The notes beneath the pieces were generated by a model. The model was not told where the DNA came from. It did no database searches and saw nothing but the letters and a program-made list of their open reading frames with translations. From contig NZ_JASATX010000001.1 of NCBI RefSeq assembly GCF_029952955.1, positions 186,001 through 250,000 of the forward strand: a stretch of 64,000 nucleotides of DNA. The letters are read 5' to 3'. Shown one piece after another: positions 17,491 through 27,048 of this stretch. A program made the position numbers and the translations under genes. Position 1 is the first letter of the stretch. Each line of letters starts with the position of its first letter. This DNA comes from Ruicaihuangia caeni (GTDB lineage: Bacteria > Actinomycetota > Actinomycetes > Actinomycetales > Microbacteriaceae).

Positions 17491-18468
17491 ATGCCAGACA
17501 CTCCTTACCCTTCCCGCCCCAGTACCGCTGCCGAGCGAGCGTCCCGGCTCGGACGCCGCTCGCCGGTCTTTCGGGGCCGTTCGGCGGTGACGAGCATCGC
17601 GGCCGGGCCCGAGCGTCTGAAGCGCGTCGCCCTCCTGCTGCTCTCGCTCGCCCTGCTCGTCGGAAGCGTGCTGCAGCTCGGCGGCACGGGGTCCGTGCAC
17701 GCGGCTGGAACCCTCGAGATCCTCCGAGCACCTGGCGAGGCCGGCATGGTGGCGGCGCATCGCGGTGACCGCTCCAACGCTCCCGAGAACACCCTGCCGG
17801 CGTACCTGGCCGCCCTCGACTCAGGCGCTCAGCTGCTCGAGACCGATGTGCGTCTCACCGCTGACGGAGTGCCCGTGCTCATGCACGATGCGACTGTTGA
17901 TCGCACCACCAACGGTTCGGGCTGGGTCTTCGCGCTCGACTCCGATGCCCTTCGTGCTCTGGATGCCGGGTCGTGGCACGCCGAGGAGTTCGCCGGCACC
18001 CCGGTTCCGACCCTCGCTGAACTGCTGACGATCGCCGCGCCGACTGAGGCGATCCTGCTGCTGGAGCTCAAGGGCCGATGGGGTGCCGAGGGTGTGCGTC
18101 TCGTTCGCACCCTGGTCTATGAGCACGGGATGCATGACCGAGTGATGCTCGCCAGCTTCGACCGGAAGACTCTCCGGCAGGCGCAAATGCAAGCCCCTGA
18201 GCTGCCGCGAATCGTCGTGACATCGGGCGTTCCTCGCCGACCGCTCGAGCTCGTCGAACAGTACGAGGCATCCGCGTTCATGACTCGGGCGAAGTCGCTC
18301 ATCGAGCACGATCGGGTGGTCGACGATCTGCACAGCGCGGGCGTCGCCGTGATGGTGTACACGCTGAACACACAGGACGACTGGGCTGCAGCGCTCGCGC
18401 TCGGCGTCGATGCGGTGGTGACAGACGCGCCGCGCGACCTCCGGTCCTGGTATGGAGGCGCGGGATGA
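17491..18468 (+). CDS. Secreted or membrane-tethered glycerophosphodiester phosphodiesterase
   Basis: The enzyme hydrolyses glycerophosphodiesters to glycerol-3-phosphate and an alcohol. Residues of about 43-75 form a long hydrophobic segment after a basic N-terminus, a signal peptide or anchor ending near GSVHAAG. The GDPD domain follows with AAHRGDRSNAPENTL, the metal-binding LETDVRLT and HDATVDRTT, LLLELKG, and a C-terminal DAVVTDAP strand. The ATG at 17491 has GGAAG 6 nt upstream; the in-frame ATG at 17461 is an alternative. Possible Pho-type repeats lie in its promoter. Confidence 0.87.
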   Translation: MPDTPYPSRPSTAAERASRLGRRSPVFRGRSAVTSIAAGPERLKRVALLLLSLALLVGSVLQLGGTGSVHAAGTLEILRAPGEAGMVAAHRGDRSNAPENTLPAYLAALDSGAQLLETDVRLTADGVPVLMHDATVDRTTNGSGWVFALDSDALRALDAGSWHAEEFAGTPVPTLAELLTIAAPTEAILLLELKGRWGAEGVRLVRTLVYEHGMHDRVMLASFDRKTLRQAQMQAPELPRIVVTSGVPRRPLELVEQYEASAFMTRAKSLIEHDRVVDDLHSAGVAVMVYTLNTQDDWAAALALGVDAVVTDAPRDLRSWYGGAG

Positions 18469-18572
18469 TCGCCCTTCGAGCGCCGTGGCAGATCTGCGCC
18501 CTGTGGGGCGTCGGAAGGCTTGGCTCACGTCGGCTCGCAGGCCATGATTGAACGCGGACCCGGGAGGAGCTC

Positions 18573-19157
18573 ATGGGCGGAACAGACCGCGGCGCTGGCC
18601 GCAGGGTCGCTTTCCTCGGCGATGGACTGGTCGCTGATGGCCGCTGGCAGGAGTGGGTGCCCGACTACGACGTCTCGAACCTCGGCATCCCCGATGCCAA
18701 GGTCGAGCAGGTGCTCGAGGCGCTCGACAGAGTCGTCGACGATCAGCCGGATGCTGTCGTGCTGCTGGCCGGGCCGACAGACTTCGACCGGCGCGGCAGC
18801 ACGGTCGAGCACGTCGTGCGCACTCTCGAGTCGATCCTCGTCGAGGTCCGACGGCGACTGCCCGGCGTGCGGCTGCTGCTGATCTCGGTCGTGCCGGGCG
18901 ATGAGCGAAGTGCCGAACGTCGTCGCGAGGCGAACCGCCATCTGTGGCAGTTCGCGGCGACGGTGCGCGCCCAATACCTCGATCTGTGGCCGGCGTTGAG
19001 CGACAAGTCCGGCGAGCTCACCGCCGAGTACCGGGGCCAGGGCGGTGGGCTCTCCGCTGCCGGGTACGACGCCTGGGTCGCGGAACTCCGTCCCGCGCTC
19101 GAGCGGCTCTGGGACGGGCCTCCCATGAGTCGGCCGATCAGCATCGTCGAGTTGTAG
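18573..19157 (+). CDS. SGNH/GDSL-fold protein, probably with altered active site
   Basis: The 194 residues follow the SGNH hydrolase plan: an N-terminal strand with VAFLGDGLV where GDS(L) is expected, a block III-like AGPTDF, and LLLISVVPG. In the last block the usual DxxH is replaced by GGGLSAAGYDAW, and the Ser position reads GDG, so the catalytic Ser and His both appear missing. It may be a binding protein rather than an esterase. The ATG at 18573 has GGGAGGAG upstream. It is followed two bases later by the DUF2207 gene, so the two are probably co-expressed. Confidence 0.72.
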   Translation: MGGTDRGAGRRVAFLGDGLVADGRWQEWVPDYDVSNLGIPDAKVEQVLEALDRVVDDQPDAVVLLAGPTDFDRRGSTVEHVVRTLESILVEVRRRLPGVRLLLISVVPGDERSAERRREANRHLWQFAATVRAQYLDLWPALSDKSGELTAEYRGQGGGLSAAGYDAWVAELRPALERLWDGPPMSRPISIVEL

Positions 19158-19159
19158 CG

Positions 19160-21001
19160 GTGCGACGGCTCGTCATCGCCTTGCTCGTCGCAGGCGGGTT
19201 GCTCGCCGCAGCCGGCACGCCGGCGACGGCAGCGGCAGCGGCTGCGGCGCCGGTGTCGGCGCCCGCGTCCAACGCGGGGAACGCGTCAGCGAACGCCGTC
19301 TCTGCGCTGCCGGCAGACGTGAACGACTTCGGGTTCGACCGTTTCGAGGCCGACTACGAACTAGGCGTCGACGACGACGGGCGCTCGACGCTCCGCACCA
19401 CCGAGACGCTCGTCGCGCGCTTCCCCGAGCGCGATCAGAATCGCGGCATCCGCCGATCGATCCCGACCTGGTACGACGGCCACCCCACTGATCTCACGGT
19501 CGAGAGCGTGACGGATGCCGATGGCAACGACCGCGCTTTCGAACTGGAGGAGGACGACGAGGTGATGCACATCACCATCGCCTCCAACGATTACGTGCAC
19601 GGCATGCAGACGTATGTGATCACCTACACCCAGCGCAACGTCACGCGCTACTTCGCCGACACCGCTTCCGACGAGTTCTACTGGGACACCAATGGCCTGG
19701 ACTGGCCGCAACCGTTCGCGGTCGTGACCGCCCGGGTGCACCTCGAAGAGAGTCTCGTCCCGCGACTGACGGGACTCGCGAGTTGCTACCGCGGCGCCGA
19801 GGGCTCGAACCAGCGCTGCGACATCGTGCAGAGCGGCAGCACCTTCGAGGCCTCGGCTTCCGGCATCCGGCCATACGAGAACGTGACCATCGCGATCGGC
19901 TTCGAGGAGGGCACGTTCACGCCCCGTGACAATGGCTATTTCGCGAGCTGGGCAGGCTGGGCGCAGTTGCTCGGCACGCTCCTCGCTCTGGCTGGGCTCG
20001 TCTGGGGCGGGATCCTCTGGTTCACTCGCACTCGTGACGCAGATGGCCGACCGGTCATCGTCGCCGAGTACGCCCCGCCGAGAGGGGCGACTGTGCTGCT
20101 CGCGGCTGATGTCGTCGGCCGCTCGAGCAAGGCGGTGCCGGCGCAGCTCATCGACCTCGCCGTGCGCCGCAAGCTCCGCATCATCGAGGAGCGACCGGAG
20201 GCGAGATCCGGTCGGTACGCCGTGGAACTCGTGGACGCCACGGGCATGAACGAGCTCGAGCTCGAACTCGTTCATGCCGTGTTCGGCGCAACGGCGCGCG
20301 CTGGTCAGCGCCAGACGCTCTCGAGCAGTGACACGCGGGTCGGCAAGCGCGTGCAGAAGGTGCAGTCGGCCATTCGCAAGCAGACGATCAAGGCGGGCCT
20401 CCGGCGACGCACGAGCATGCGAGAACTCATCTGGCCGTTCGTGCTGGCCCTCCTGGGGGCCGTCATCGCGTTCGTGTGCATGATCGCGTTGTTCGACGAT
20501 GCGCGCGGTGCCTTCTGGCCGCTCCTGCCCGCCGCGGTGGCGGTGCTGGCGGTGATCGGCGCGGCCGCGGCGGTGTTCCGGGCGCCGTTGACCTCGCAGG
20601 GCGCGGAGTTCCGCGACCATCTGCGGGGCATGGAACTGTACATCAAGGTCGCCGAAGCCGATCGGCTGCGAACCTTGCAGAGTCCTCAGGGGGCGGAGCG
20701 CCGACCGGTCGACCCGAGCGACCGCGAGCAGATGCTGCACCTGACCGAGCGGATGCTGCCATACGCCGTGCTGTTCGGGCAGGAGAAGCGGTGGGCAGCC
20801 GAACTGGCACGCTACCTCGACCGTGAGCCCGATTGGTACTCGGGCAGCGCGCCCTTCAGCGCCGCGGCATTCGCCGGCGGCATCGGCGCGGTGACGTCGG
20901 CGGTGTCTTCCGCGTACACGTCGAGCAGCACGAGCGGCGGCTCTTCCGGCGGCGGATCCTCCGGTGGTGGCGGAGGCGGCGGGGGAGGCGGGGGAGTCTG
21001 A
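19160..21001 (+). CDS. DUF2207 family membrane protein
   Basis: This 613-residue protein has an N-terminal signal peptide (VRRLVIALLVAGGLLAAAG) and an extracytoplasmic beta-rich domain of about 50-260 (YELGVDDDGRSTLRTTETL, GIRRSIP). One membrane helix lies near 270-292, a cytoplasmic region follows, two helices lie near 425-480, and the C-terminus is very Gly/Ser-rich. This is the DUF2207 layout, with predicted membrane proteins of unknown function common in actinobacteria. The GTG at 19160 lies 2 nt after the preceding stop. The poly-Gly tail near 20935-20998 is typical of the family. Confidence 0.87.
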   Translation: MRRLVIALLVAGGLLAAAGTPATAAAAAAAPVSAPASNAGNASANAVSALPADVNDFGFDRFEADYELGVDDDGRSTLRTTETLVARFPERDQNRGIRRSIPTWYDGHPTDLTVESVTDADGNDRAFELEEDDEVMHITIASNDYVHGMQTYVITYTQRNVTRYFADTASDEFYWDTNGLDWPQPFAVVTARVHLEESLVPRLTGLASCYRGAEGSNQRCDIVQSGSTFEASASGIRPYENVTIAIGFEEGTFTPRDNGYFASWAGWAQLLGTLLALAGLVWGGILWFTRTRDADGRPVIVAEYAPPRGATVLLAADVVGRSSKAVPAQLIDLAVRRKLRIIEERPEARSGRYAVELVDATGMNELELELVHAVFGATARAGQRQTLSSSDTRVGKRVQKVQSAIRKQTIKAGLRRRTSMRELIWPFVLALLGAVIAFVCMIALFDDARGAFWPLLPAAVAVLAVIGAAAAVFRAPLTSQGAEFRDHLRGMELYIKVAEADRLRTLQSPQGAERRPVDPSDREQMLHLTERMLPYAVLFGQEKRWAAELARYLDREPDWYSGSAPFSAAAFAGGIGAVTSAVSSAYTSSSTSGGSSGGGSSGGGGGGGGGGGV

Positions 21002-21073
21002 CCCGCTGCGCCCCCAGGATCCCGTCGATCCCTGCAGCGGCACCGGGTGAATCGACCGGGCTTCCATTCGGCA

Positions 21074-21079
21074 TAGGCT
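21074..21079 (+). promoter_or_regulatory. Leaderless -10 box
   Basis: TAGGCT ends 7 nt before the ATG at 21087. Confidence 0.55.
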
Positions 21080-21086
21080 TGAAACG

Positions 21087-21419
21087 ATGACCGAGTACCG
21101 CACCCCGGCGCGACGACGAACCGCGTTGCTGCCGGCGATCCTTCTGGTGCTCGCTCTGCTGATCGGGGCCGGGTTCAGCGAGACTGACGGGTTCACCGTC
21201 GTGCGGTACGTCGTGAGCATCTTCGCCCTGATCATGGTCGTCTTCGCGCTTCAGGCGAAGAATTGGCTGTTCCCGCTCCCGCTGCTGGCGATCGCCGTGC
21301 TCTGGAATCCGGTATGGCCCATCGATCTCAGGCCTGACCTGTGGCGGGCGCTGCACTACATCGCCGGAATCGTCGTCGTGCTCGCGGGCGTGTTCATCAA
21401 ACAGCGCACCGACGCCTGA
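21087..21419 (+). CDS. Small membrane protein (DUF6804-like)
   Basis: The 110-residue product has four short hydrophobic helices, about residues 12-29, 37-55, 60-73 and 86-105, with a conserved-looking NPVWPIDL turn between the last two. This arrangement recalls a small family of four-helix proteins found in actinobacteria. The ATG at 21087 follows TAGGCT by 7 nt. Function unknown. Confidence 0.72.
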   Translation: MTEYRTPARRRTALLPAILLVLALLIGAGFSETDGFTVVRYVVSIFALIMVVFALQAKNWLFPLPLLAIAVLWNPVWPIDLRPDLWRALHYIAGIVVVLAGVFIKQRTDA

Positions 21420-21428
21420 AACTGCGCG

Positions 21429-21434
21429 TAGACT
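21429..21434 (+). promoter_or_regulatory. Possible -10 box of the SNF2 gene
   Basis: TAGACT lies about 165 bp before the SNF2-type start. The intervening leader shows no recognised riboswitch and no supported ORF. Confidence 0.3.
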
Positions 21435-21598
21435 AGTTGCAGCACGGCCGCCACCATCCGAGTTCACGGTTGGGTCTGGGGCCGGCCAACAGTTTCTCAC
21501 CGTCGTTCCTGCCTTCCGGCGAGTCGGCGGTATCGCACCGCAACGGTGGACAGGTGTCCGCCGCCCAGCCATCGCGGGGAGATGGCACGAGGAGGAGC

Positions 21599-23734
21599 AT
21601 GGCCATCGGCCAGCGTCAAAGGCAACACAATGGCGGTCGCGCGACCACGCGCCGTCGCGCTCACGGCGACGAGGGCGGGGTCATTCCCGTGCTCGCGAAA
21701 GTCGCGCGCGAAGTCGAGGCAGCGGCCCAGCGCGGGCCGCTCAAGTCGGCAGGCCGGGCGAAGTTCCAGGTGGCCGCGCTGCTGCTGCGCGAAGAGCGCG
21801 CCCGGGTCAAGCACTCGACCGAACTGACGGATGCCGCGCGCCTGAACGAACAGAAGCGGCTCGACGGCCTCGCCGGCATCCTCGCCAAGACTGCGGCCCG
21901 CGACACGTCGCTGATCGCCCTGCTCGGCGAAGACGCCCCGGTGACCACAGCGGCGCGCGAGCTCAAGCGCGACCTGCTCATGGCGGCGGGCGTGGAGTTG
22001 AGCCCGGACGATCTCATCATCGTCACCGAGCCGGAACCCGTCGAAGAACGCCCCGCGCGCGACGTGGTGCCCGAGTCGGTGCGACAGTACGAGCGGTACA
22101 ACCCCTTCCTGGCTCCCGACTTCAGCATCGCTCCCACGTCGAAGCCGCAACTGAGCGGTCGTCTGAACAACTGGGAGCTCATCGACCCGCTGTTCCGCGC
22201 GTTCGAATACGGTGCGGGCGGCGGCAGCGCCGTCATGGACCTGCCCGAACCCGGTTCGCTCGATGCGCCGGGCGACCTGCACCTCATGCCGCACCAGGGC
22301 CGCTTCATCGAGGCCGCCCGCCAGGGTCACCGCACCTTCCTGCTCGCCGACGAACCGGGCCTGGGCAAGACCGCCCAGGCACTGCTCGCAGCCGAGGCCT
22401 CCGGCTCATACCCTCTGCTGGTCGTCGTGCCCAACGTCGTCAAGATGAACTGGGCGCGCGAGGTGCAGCGCTGGACGCCGCACCGCACCTCCACCGTCGT
22501 GCATGGCGACGGCCACGATCTCGACGCGTTCGCCGATGTCGTGATCGTCAACTACGAAGTGCTTGACCGCCACGTCAACTGGCTGTCGAAGCGCGGGTTC
22601 AAGGGCATGGTCGTCGACGAGGCGCACTTCATCAAGAACCGCGAGTCGCAGCGGTCGAAGAACGTGCTGTCACTGTCGAAGAGCATTCGTCAGCGGCATC
22701 CGAACGCGCTCTTCATCGCGCTCACCGGAACGCCGCTCATCAACCAGGTCGACGATTTCCGCATGATCTGGCAGTTCCTCGGCTGGATCGATGAGAAGAA
22801 GCCCCTGCCGGAACTCATGAAGCGCCTCGAAGACACCGAGCTCACTCCGGCAGACTTCGGGTTCTTCGCTGCCGCGCGCCAAGCCGTGATCGACATGGGC
22901 ATCGTTCGCCGCAAGAAGATCGACGTCGCCGCCGACATTCCCGCCCGGCGCATCGCCGACATCCCCGTCGAGCTCGACGATGATCTCGGGCGTTCCATCC
23001 GGGATGCGGAGCGCGCGCTCGTTGCGCGGCTCGTGGAGCGCTACCGCCGCGTGCTTGCGAACCGCGACGAGCAGCCGATCGGCATCGACCACGCGCTCGT
23101 GCGCCTCGTGGCCAACGCGGAACTCGAGGAATCGAAGTCGCAGTCGTCGGGCGAGAACGTCTTCACCATGGTGCGCCGCATCGGGCAGGCGAAGGCCGTG
23201 CCCGCCGCCGATTACACCGTCAACCTCGCCCGCAACGTCGGGAAGGTGGTGTTCTTCGCCAAGCACATCGACGTCATGGATGCCGCCGAGCAGCACTTCG
23301 CGAACAGCGGCCTGCGCACCGTGAGCATTCGCGGCGACCAGACGGCTGTGCAGCGTCAGAAGTACGTCGACGCGTTCACGGAAGACCCGGAGGTCGCGGT
23401 CGCGGTCTGCTCGCTGACTGCGGCGGGAGTCGGCCTCAACCTGCAGGTCGCATCCAACGTCGTGCTCGCCGAACTGAGCTGGACGGATGCCGAGCAGACG
23501 CAGGCGATCGACCGTGTGCACCGCATCGGTCAGGAACTGCCGGTCACCGCGTGGCGGATCATCGCAGCGCAGACCCTCGACACGAAGATCGCCGAGCTCA
23601 TCGGGAGCAAGGCCGGTCTCGCCGCGAGGGCTCTCGACGGAAGCGACGCCGAGGTGCTCGCAGAAGGCTCGCTGCAGCTCGAGGCGCTCGTCTCCCTCCT
23701 CGAGGAGGCGCTCGCCGAGGCACCCGCGCTGTGA
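21599..23734 (+). CDS. SNF2-family DEAD/DEAH helicase
   Basis: This 711-residue ATPase of the SNF2/Rad54 superfamily II probably translocates on duplex DNA. After an Arg-rich N-terminus and a lineage-specific region of about 1-200, the helicase core shows LMPHQGRFIEAA (Q-motif-like), DEPGLGKTAQA (motif I), VVDEAHF (motif II), LTGTPLINQ (motif III) and a C-terminal lobe ending in TQAIDRVHRIGQ (motif VI). The ATG at 21599 has a GAGGAG ribosome site, whereas the upstream frame is low complexity. It resembles the HARP/SMARCAL1-type stand-alone helicases. No nuclease or methylase lies beside it. Confidence 0.9.
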   Translation: MAIGQRQRQHNGGRATTRRRAHGDEGGVIPVLAKVAREVEAAAQRGPLKSAGRAKFQVAALLLREERARVKHSTELTDAARLNEQKRLDGLAGILAKTAARDTSLIALLGEDAPVTTAARELKRDLLMAAGVELSPDDLIIVTEPEPVEERPARDVVPESVRQYERYNPFLAPDFSIAPTSKPQLSGRLNNWELIDPLFRAFEYGAGGGSAVMDLPEPGSLDAPGDLHLMPHQGRFIEAARQGHRTFLLADEPGLGKTAQALLAAEASGSYPLLVVVPNVVKMNWAREVQRWTPHRTSTVVHGDGHDLDAFADVVIVNYEVLDRHVNWLSKRGFKGMVVDEAHFIKNRESQRSKNVLSLSKSIRQRHPNALFIALTGTPLINQVDDFRMIWQFLGWIDEKKPLPELMKRLEDTELTPADFGFFAAARQAVIDMGIVRRKKIDVAADIPARRIADIPVELDDDLGRSIRDAERALVARLVERYRRVLANRDEQPIGIDHALVRLVANAELEESKSQSSGENVFTMVRRIGQAKAVPAADYTVNLARNVGKVVFFAKHIDVMDAAEQHFANSGLRTVSIRGDQTAVQRQKYVDAFTEDPEVAVAVCSLTAAGVGLNLQVASNVVLAELSWTDAEQTQAIDRVHRIGQELPVTAWRIIAAQTLDTKIAELIGSKAGLAARALDGSDAEVLAEGSLQLEALVSLLEEALAEAPAL

Positions 23735-23788
23735 GGTCGCGCCCCGACGGCGGTTCGTAGCCCCGACGCTTGCCCTGGCCAGCGCCGA

Positions 23789-23794
23789 TAGTGT
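23789..23794 (+). promoter_or_regulatory. Leaderless -10 box
   Basis: TAGTGT ends 7 nt before the ATG at 23802. Confidence 0.55.
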
Positions 23795-23801
23795 TGACGC
23801 C

Positions 23802-24746
23802 ATGTCGAGATATGTGCGCGTCACGCGCTTCGGCGGGCCTGAAGTGCTCGAAGTCGTCGACGACACCGAACCTCATGCCGGCAGTGGGCAGGTGCGCGTA
23901 CGCGTGCACTTCGCGGGCGTGAATCCGGTGGATCGCAAGATCTTCGCGGGTGGCGAGACCGCCGCGCGCTGGAACGCCGTGCCCCCGTACATCAATGGCA
24001 ACGACTATGCCGGCGTGGTCGACCAGGTCGGTGCCGAGGTCGACGGTGTGCGCTTGGGCGACGCGGTCTTCGGTGGCGCCCGGCATCTGGCGCAGGCCGA
24101 CTACGTGGTGGTCGACGCCGACACAGTGCTGCACAAGCCCGGCGGGCTCAGCATGCAGCAGGCCGGCGCGCTCGACATCGCCGGCCGCGCCGCCATCGCG
24201 AGCGTGCGCACGCTGAGGCTCAGTACGGATGACACGGTGTTCGTGAGCGCCGCAGCGGGAGGGGTCGGCGTGCTGGCGGTGCAGCTCGCACGCCTCGCCG
24301 GTGCGACTGTTATCGGCGCGGCGGGTCTGCACAACCACGACTTCCTGCGATCACTCGGAGTCATCCCGGTGCTCTACGGGGAAGGCATGGTCGAGCGCAT
24401 CCGGGATGCTGCACCGGCCGGCGTCACCGCGGCGCTTGACTACCACGGCGTGGAGTCGATCGATGCGGCGCTGGAACTCGGCGTGCGGCCCGAGCGGATC
24501 AACACCACCGCCGCGAAGACGTACCGCCCCGAACTCGGAATGCACACGGTCGGAGGGCAGGTCGCCACGCCCGCCGAGCTCGAGCGGCTTGCCGGTTGGA
24601 TCGCTGACGGCTCTGTCGTGCTGCCCATCGAAGCGGTGTACCCGCTCGAGCGCGTGCGAGAGGCCTACCAGCACCTCGCGCAGGGCCACTTGCGGGGGAA
24701 GCTGGTGCTCGATCTGGGCGCTGAGAGCGAGCCGACCGGCAGCTGA
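23802..24746 (+). CDS. Zinc-independent quinone oxidoreductase / MDR dehydrogenase
   Basis: The 314-residue protein belongs to the medium-chain dehydrogenase/reductase superfamily, quinone-reductase branch. An N-terminal GroES-like domain carries VHFAGVNPVDRKIF and GNDYAGVV, and the Rossmann domain carries VSAAAGGVGVLAVQLARLAGA. No structural-zinc cysteine cluster is present. It probably uses NADPH to reduce quinones or enones; the true substrate is unknown. The start is fixed by the -10 box upstream. Confidence 0.88.
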   Translation: MSRYVRVTRFGGPEVLEVVDDTEPHAGSGQVRVRVHFAGVNPVDRKIFAGGETAARWNAVPPYINGNDYAGVVDQVGAEVDGVRLGDAVFGGARHLAQADYVVVDADTVLHKPGGLSMQQAGALDIAGRAAIASVRTLRLSTDDTVFVSAAAGGVGVLAVQLARLAGATVIGAAGLHNHDFLRSLGVIPVLYGEGMVERIRDAAPAGVTAALDYHGVESIDAALELGVRPERINTTAAKTYRPELGMHTVGGQVATPAELERLAGWIADGSVVLPIEAVYPLERVREAYQHLAQGHLRGKLVLDLGAESEPTGS

Positions 24747-24789
24747 GAGCCGTCGGGCCTCGCTCTGTCCGAGCAGCCCGAGTGCTCGC

Positions 24790-26967
24790 TCAGGCGAGCG
24801 AGGTCTCGCTCGCCATCACTTCGCGGCCCTCGCCGCTCGGATGCGCGCCCGCCACGTCGATGATCCAGGCGTAGTCGAAGGCGCGTTCCTCCCAGGCGCG
24901 ATACCGTCCCGAGACTCCGCCGTGCCCCGCGGCCATCTCGGTCTTCAGCAGCGCGTCGGCACCGACTGTCCGCAGCTTCGCGACCCACTTGGCGGGCTCG
25001 ACGTAGTACACGCGCGTGTCATTGAGACTCGTCACGGCGAGAATGCGCGGGTACTGCTGCTCTCGCACGTTCTCGTAGGGCGAGTACGACTTCATGTACG
25101 CATACGCCTCGGGGCTGTGCAGCGGATCGCCCCATTCCTCCCACTCGATGACGGTGAGCGGTAGCGACGGATCGAGGATCGTGGTCAATGCGTCCACGAA
25201 CGGAACTCCGGCCAGGATGCCGGCGAACAGCCCCGGCGCCTTGTTCGCGATGGCGCCCATGAGTAGACCGCCCGCGCTGCGGCCCTCGGCGACGAGCCGA
25301 TCGGGGGTCGTGTAGTCCTCGTCGATCAGGTGCTGGGCGCAGGCGATGAAGTCGAGGAAGGTGTTCTTCTTGTGCATCAGCTTGCCTTGCTCGTACCAGT
25401 GCCGGCCCAGCTCTCCACCGCCGCGCACGTGCGCGATGGCGAAGATCATCCCTCGATCGAGCAGGCTGAGGCGGGCGACGCTGAAGCCGGGATCGATGCT
25501 GTGCTCGTACGACCCGTAGCCGTAGAGCAGCATCGGTGCAGGCGTGCCCGGTGTCACGAGATCCGCCCGGTAGACGAGCGAGATGGGGATCATCGTGCCG
25601 TCGTCTGCCTCGGCCCACTCCCTCCGCTGCTCGAACAGCGACGGGTCGTAGCCGCCGAGCACCGGCTGCCGCTTCAGCATCCGCAATTCGCCCGTGTCGA
25701 TGACGTAGTCGTAGACGGTGGAGGGGGTCACGAAGCTCGTGTATCCCAGGCGCACGACAGGTTGGTGCCACTCCGGATTGCTGCCGACCCCTGCGGTGAA
25801 CAGGGGCTCGTCGAAGTCGATCTCGCGCAGCTTTCGCTCGCCGCTGGTCGCGATGGCGACTCTGGTCAGGCCGTCGCGACGGTACTCGACCACGATGTGG
25901 TCGCTGAAGGCGTCGACGCCCTCGAGACGGATGTCGTCGCGATGGGCCATGAGCACGCGTCGCTCGCCCTGCGGGTCGTCGGCAGAGACGCTCACGAGTT
26001 CGAAGTTCGGCGCCTGGTCGTTGTGCACGATGAGCAGCCGCTGCTCGCCATCGACGACCGCATGCTCGATCTCGTACTCCACGCCCTCGCGCCTGGGCCA
26101 GACGACCGTGAACTCGCCCTCGGGGTTCTCGGCATCGAGGGTCCATGCTTCGCTGGTCGTGTTCGAGCCCAGTTCGATCACGAGGTACTTGCGGCTGCGC
26201 GTCAGCCCCGCGCCGACGAAGAAGCGCTCGTCGGGCTCGTGGAACACCGAGACGCCGGCGCTGCTGTCGCTTCCGACGGCATGACGCCACACGGTGTCGG
26301 GGCGCCACGCCTCGTCGACGGTCGTGTAGAACACCCACCGCCCATCCGGTGAGAAGAGCGCACCATGTCCGGTGCCCTCGATCACATCGGGGAGGTCATC
26401 ACCGATCTCGACGGATGCCGCGGGGTGGTCCTCGGCGACCTCGCCGAGCTTGCGGATCCGCAGCGTGTACCGCTCGTCGCCTTCGACGTCGACTCCATAC
26501 AGCAGCAGGGACCCGTCGTCGCTCACGTCGAAACTGCCCAAGGAGTAGAAGTCGTGGCCCTCGGCCTCAGCGTTGTCGTCGAGGAGGACTTGCTCGCCGA
26601 TGAGGCCGTCGTCGCCCTCGGTGATCGTCGGGGGAGCCCAGTCGTCGGGACCGCTGATCGGCGCACGGCAGTGGACGCCGTACTGCTTCCCTTCGAAGGT
26701 GCGGGTGTAGTACCACCACTGACCCTGACGTACCGGGACGCTCAGGTCGGTCTCGAGCGTGCGCGACTTGATCTCATCGAAGATCTGCTGGCGCAGTGTC
26801 GCGAGGTGCGAGGTCTCCTGCTCGGTGTATGCGTTCTCGGCCTCGAGGTGGGCGATCACGGCCGGGTCGGACTTGTCGCGCAGCCACTCGTACGGGTCGA
26901 CCACGATGTCGCCGTGGTGGATTCGTTCGGTGGGCATCTGAGGTGCGATCGGCGGCTCCAGCTCCAT
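24790..26967 (-). CDS. ptrB: Oligopeptidase B (S9A family)
   Basis: This 725-residue cytoplasmic serine peptidase cleaves short peptides after Arg or Lys. It has an N-terminal seven-bladed propeller and a C-terminal alpha/beta hydrolase domain. The nucleophile lies in AEGRSAGGLLMG, the Asp region in SLNDTRVYYVEP, and the His in AAGHGGVSGR. Length and motifs fit the family closely. The ATG at 26967 is preceded at 6 nt by TACGCT, a leaderless arrangement; an internal ATG at 26937 is less likely. Confidence 0.95.
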   Translation of the reverse strand: MELEPPIAPQMPTERIHHGDIVVDPYEWLRDKSDPAVIAHLEAENAYTEQETSHLATLRQQIFDEIKSRTLETDLSVPVRQGQWWYYTRTFEGKQYGVHCRAPISGPDDWAPPTITEGDDGLIGEQVLLDDNAEAEGHDFYSLGSFDVSDDGSLLLYGVDVEGDERYTLRIRKLGEVAEDHPAASVEIGDDLPDVIEGTGHGALFSPDGRWVFYTTVDEAWRPDTVWRHAVGSDSSAGVSVFHEPDERFFVGAGLTRSRKYLVIELGSNTTSEAWTLDAENPEGEFTVVWPRREGVEYEIEHAVVDGEQRLLIVHNDQAPNFELVSVSADDPQGERRVLMAHRDDIRLEGVDAFSDHIVVEYRRDGLTRVAIATSGERKLREIDFDEPLFTAGVGSNPEWHQPVVRLGYTSFVTPSTVYDYVIDTGELRMLKRQPVLGGYDPSLFEQRREWAEADDGTMIPISLVYRADLVTPGTPAPMLLYGYGSYEHSIDPGFSVARLSLLDRGMIFAIAHVRGGGELGRHWYEQGKLMHKKNTFLDFIACAQHLIDEDYTTPDRLVAEGRSAGGLLMGAIANKAPGLFAGILAGVPFVDALTTILDPSLPLTVIEWEEWGDPLHSPEAYAYMKSYSPYENVREQQYPRILAVTSLNDTRVYYVEPAKWVAKLRTVGADALLKTEMAAGHGGVSGRYRAWEERAFDYAWIIDVAGAHPSGEGREVMASETSLA

Positions 26968-26973
26968 TCCCTC

Positions 26974-26979
26974 AGCGTA
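26974..26979 (-). promoter_or_regulatory. Leaderless -10 box of ptrB
   Basis: TACGCT on the minus strand ends 6 nt before the ATG at 26967. Confidence 0.55.
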
Positions 26980-27036
26980 GCCGCGGGGTGCAACGCGCAG
27001 CGAGGACCAAGCAGTGAACGCAGATGTCGTCGCACC

Positions 27037-27042
27037 TAGAGT
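27037..27042 (+). promoter_or_regulatory. Leaderless -10 box
   Basis: TAGAGT ends 6 nt before the ATG at 27049. Confidence 0.55.
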
Positions 27043-27048
27043 GGAGCG

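Noticed and set aside
19361-21235. Long open frame antisense to the DUF2207 gene
   Set aside because: Shadow of a well-supported membrane protein gene; His/Arg-rich and without domains.
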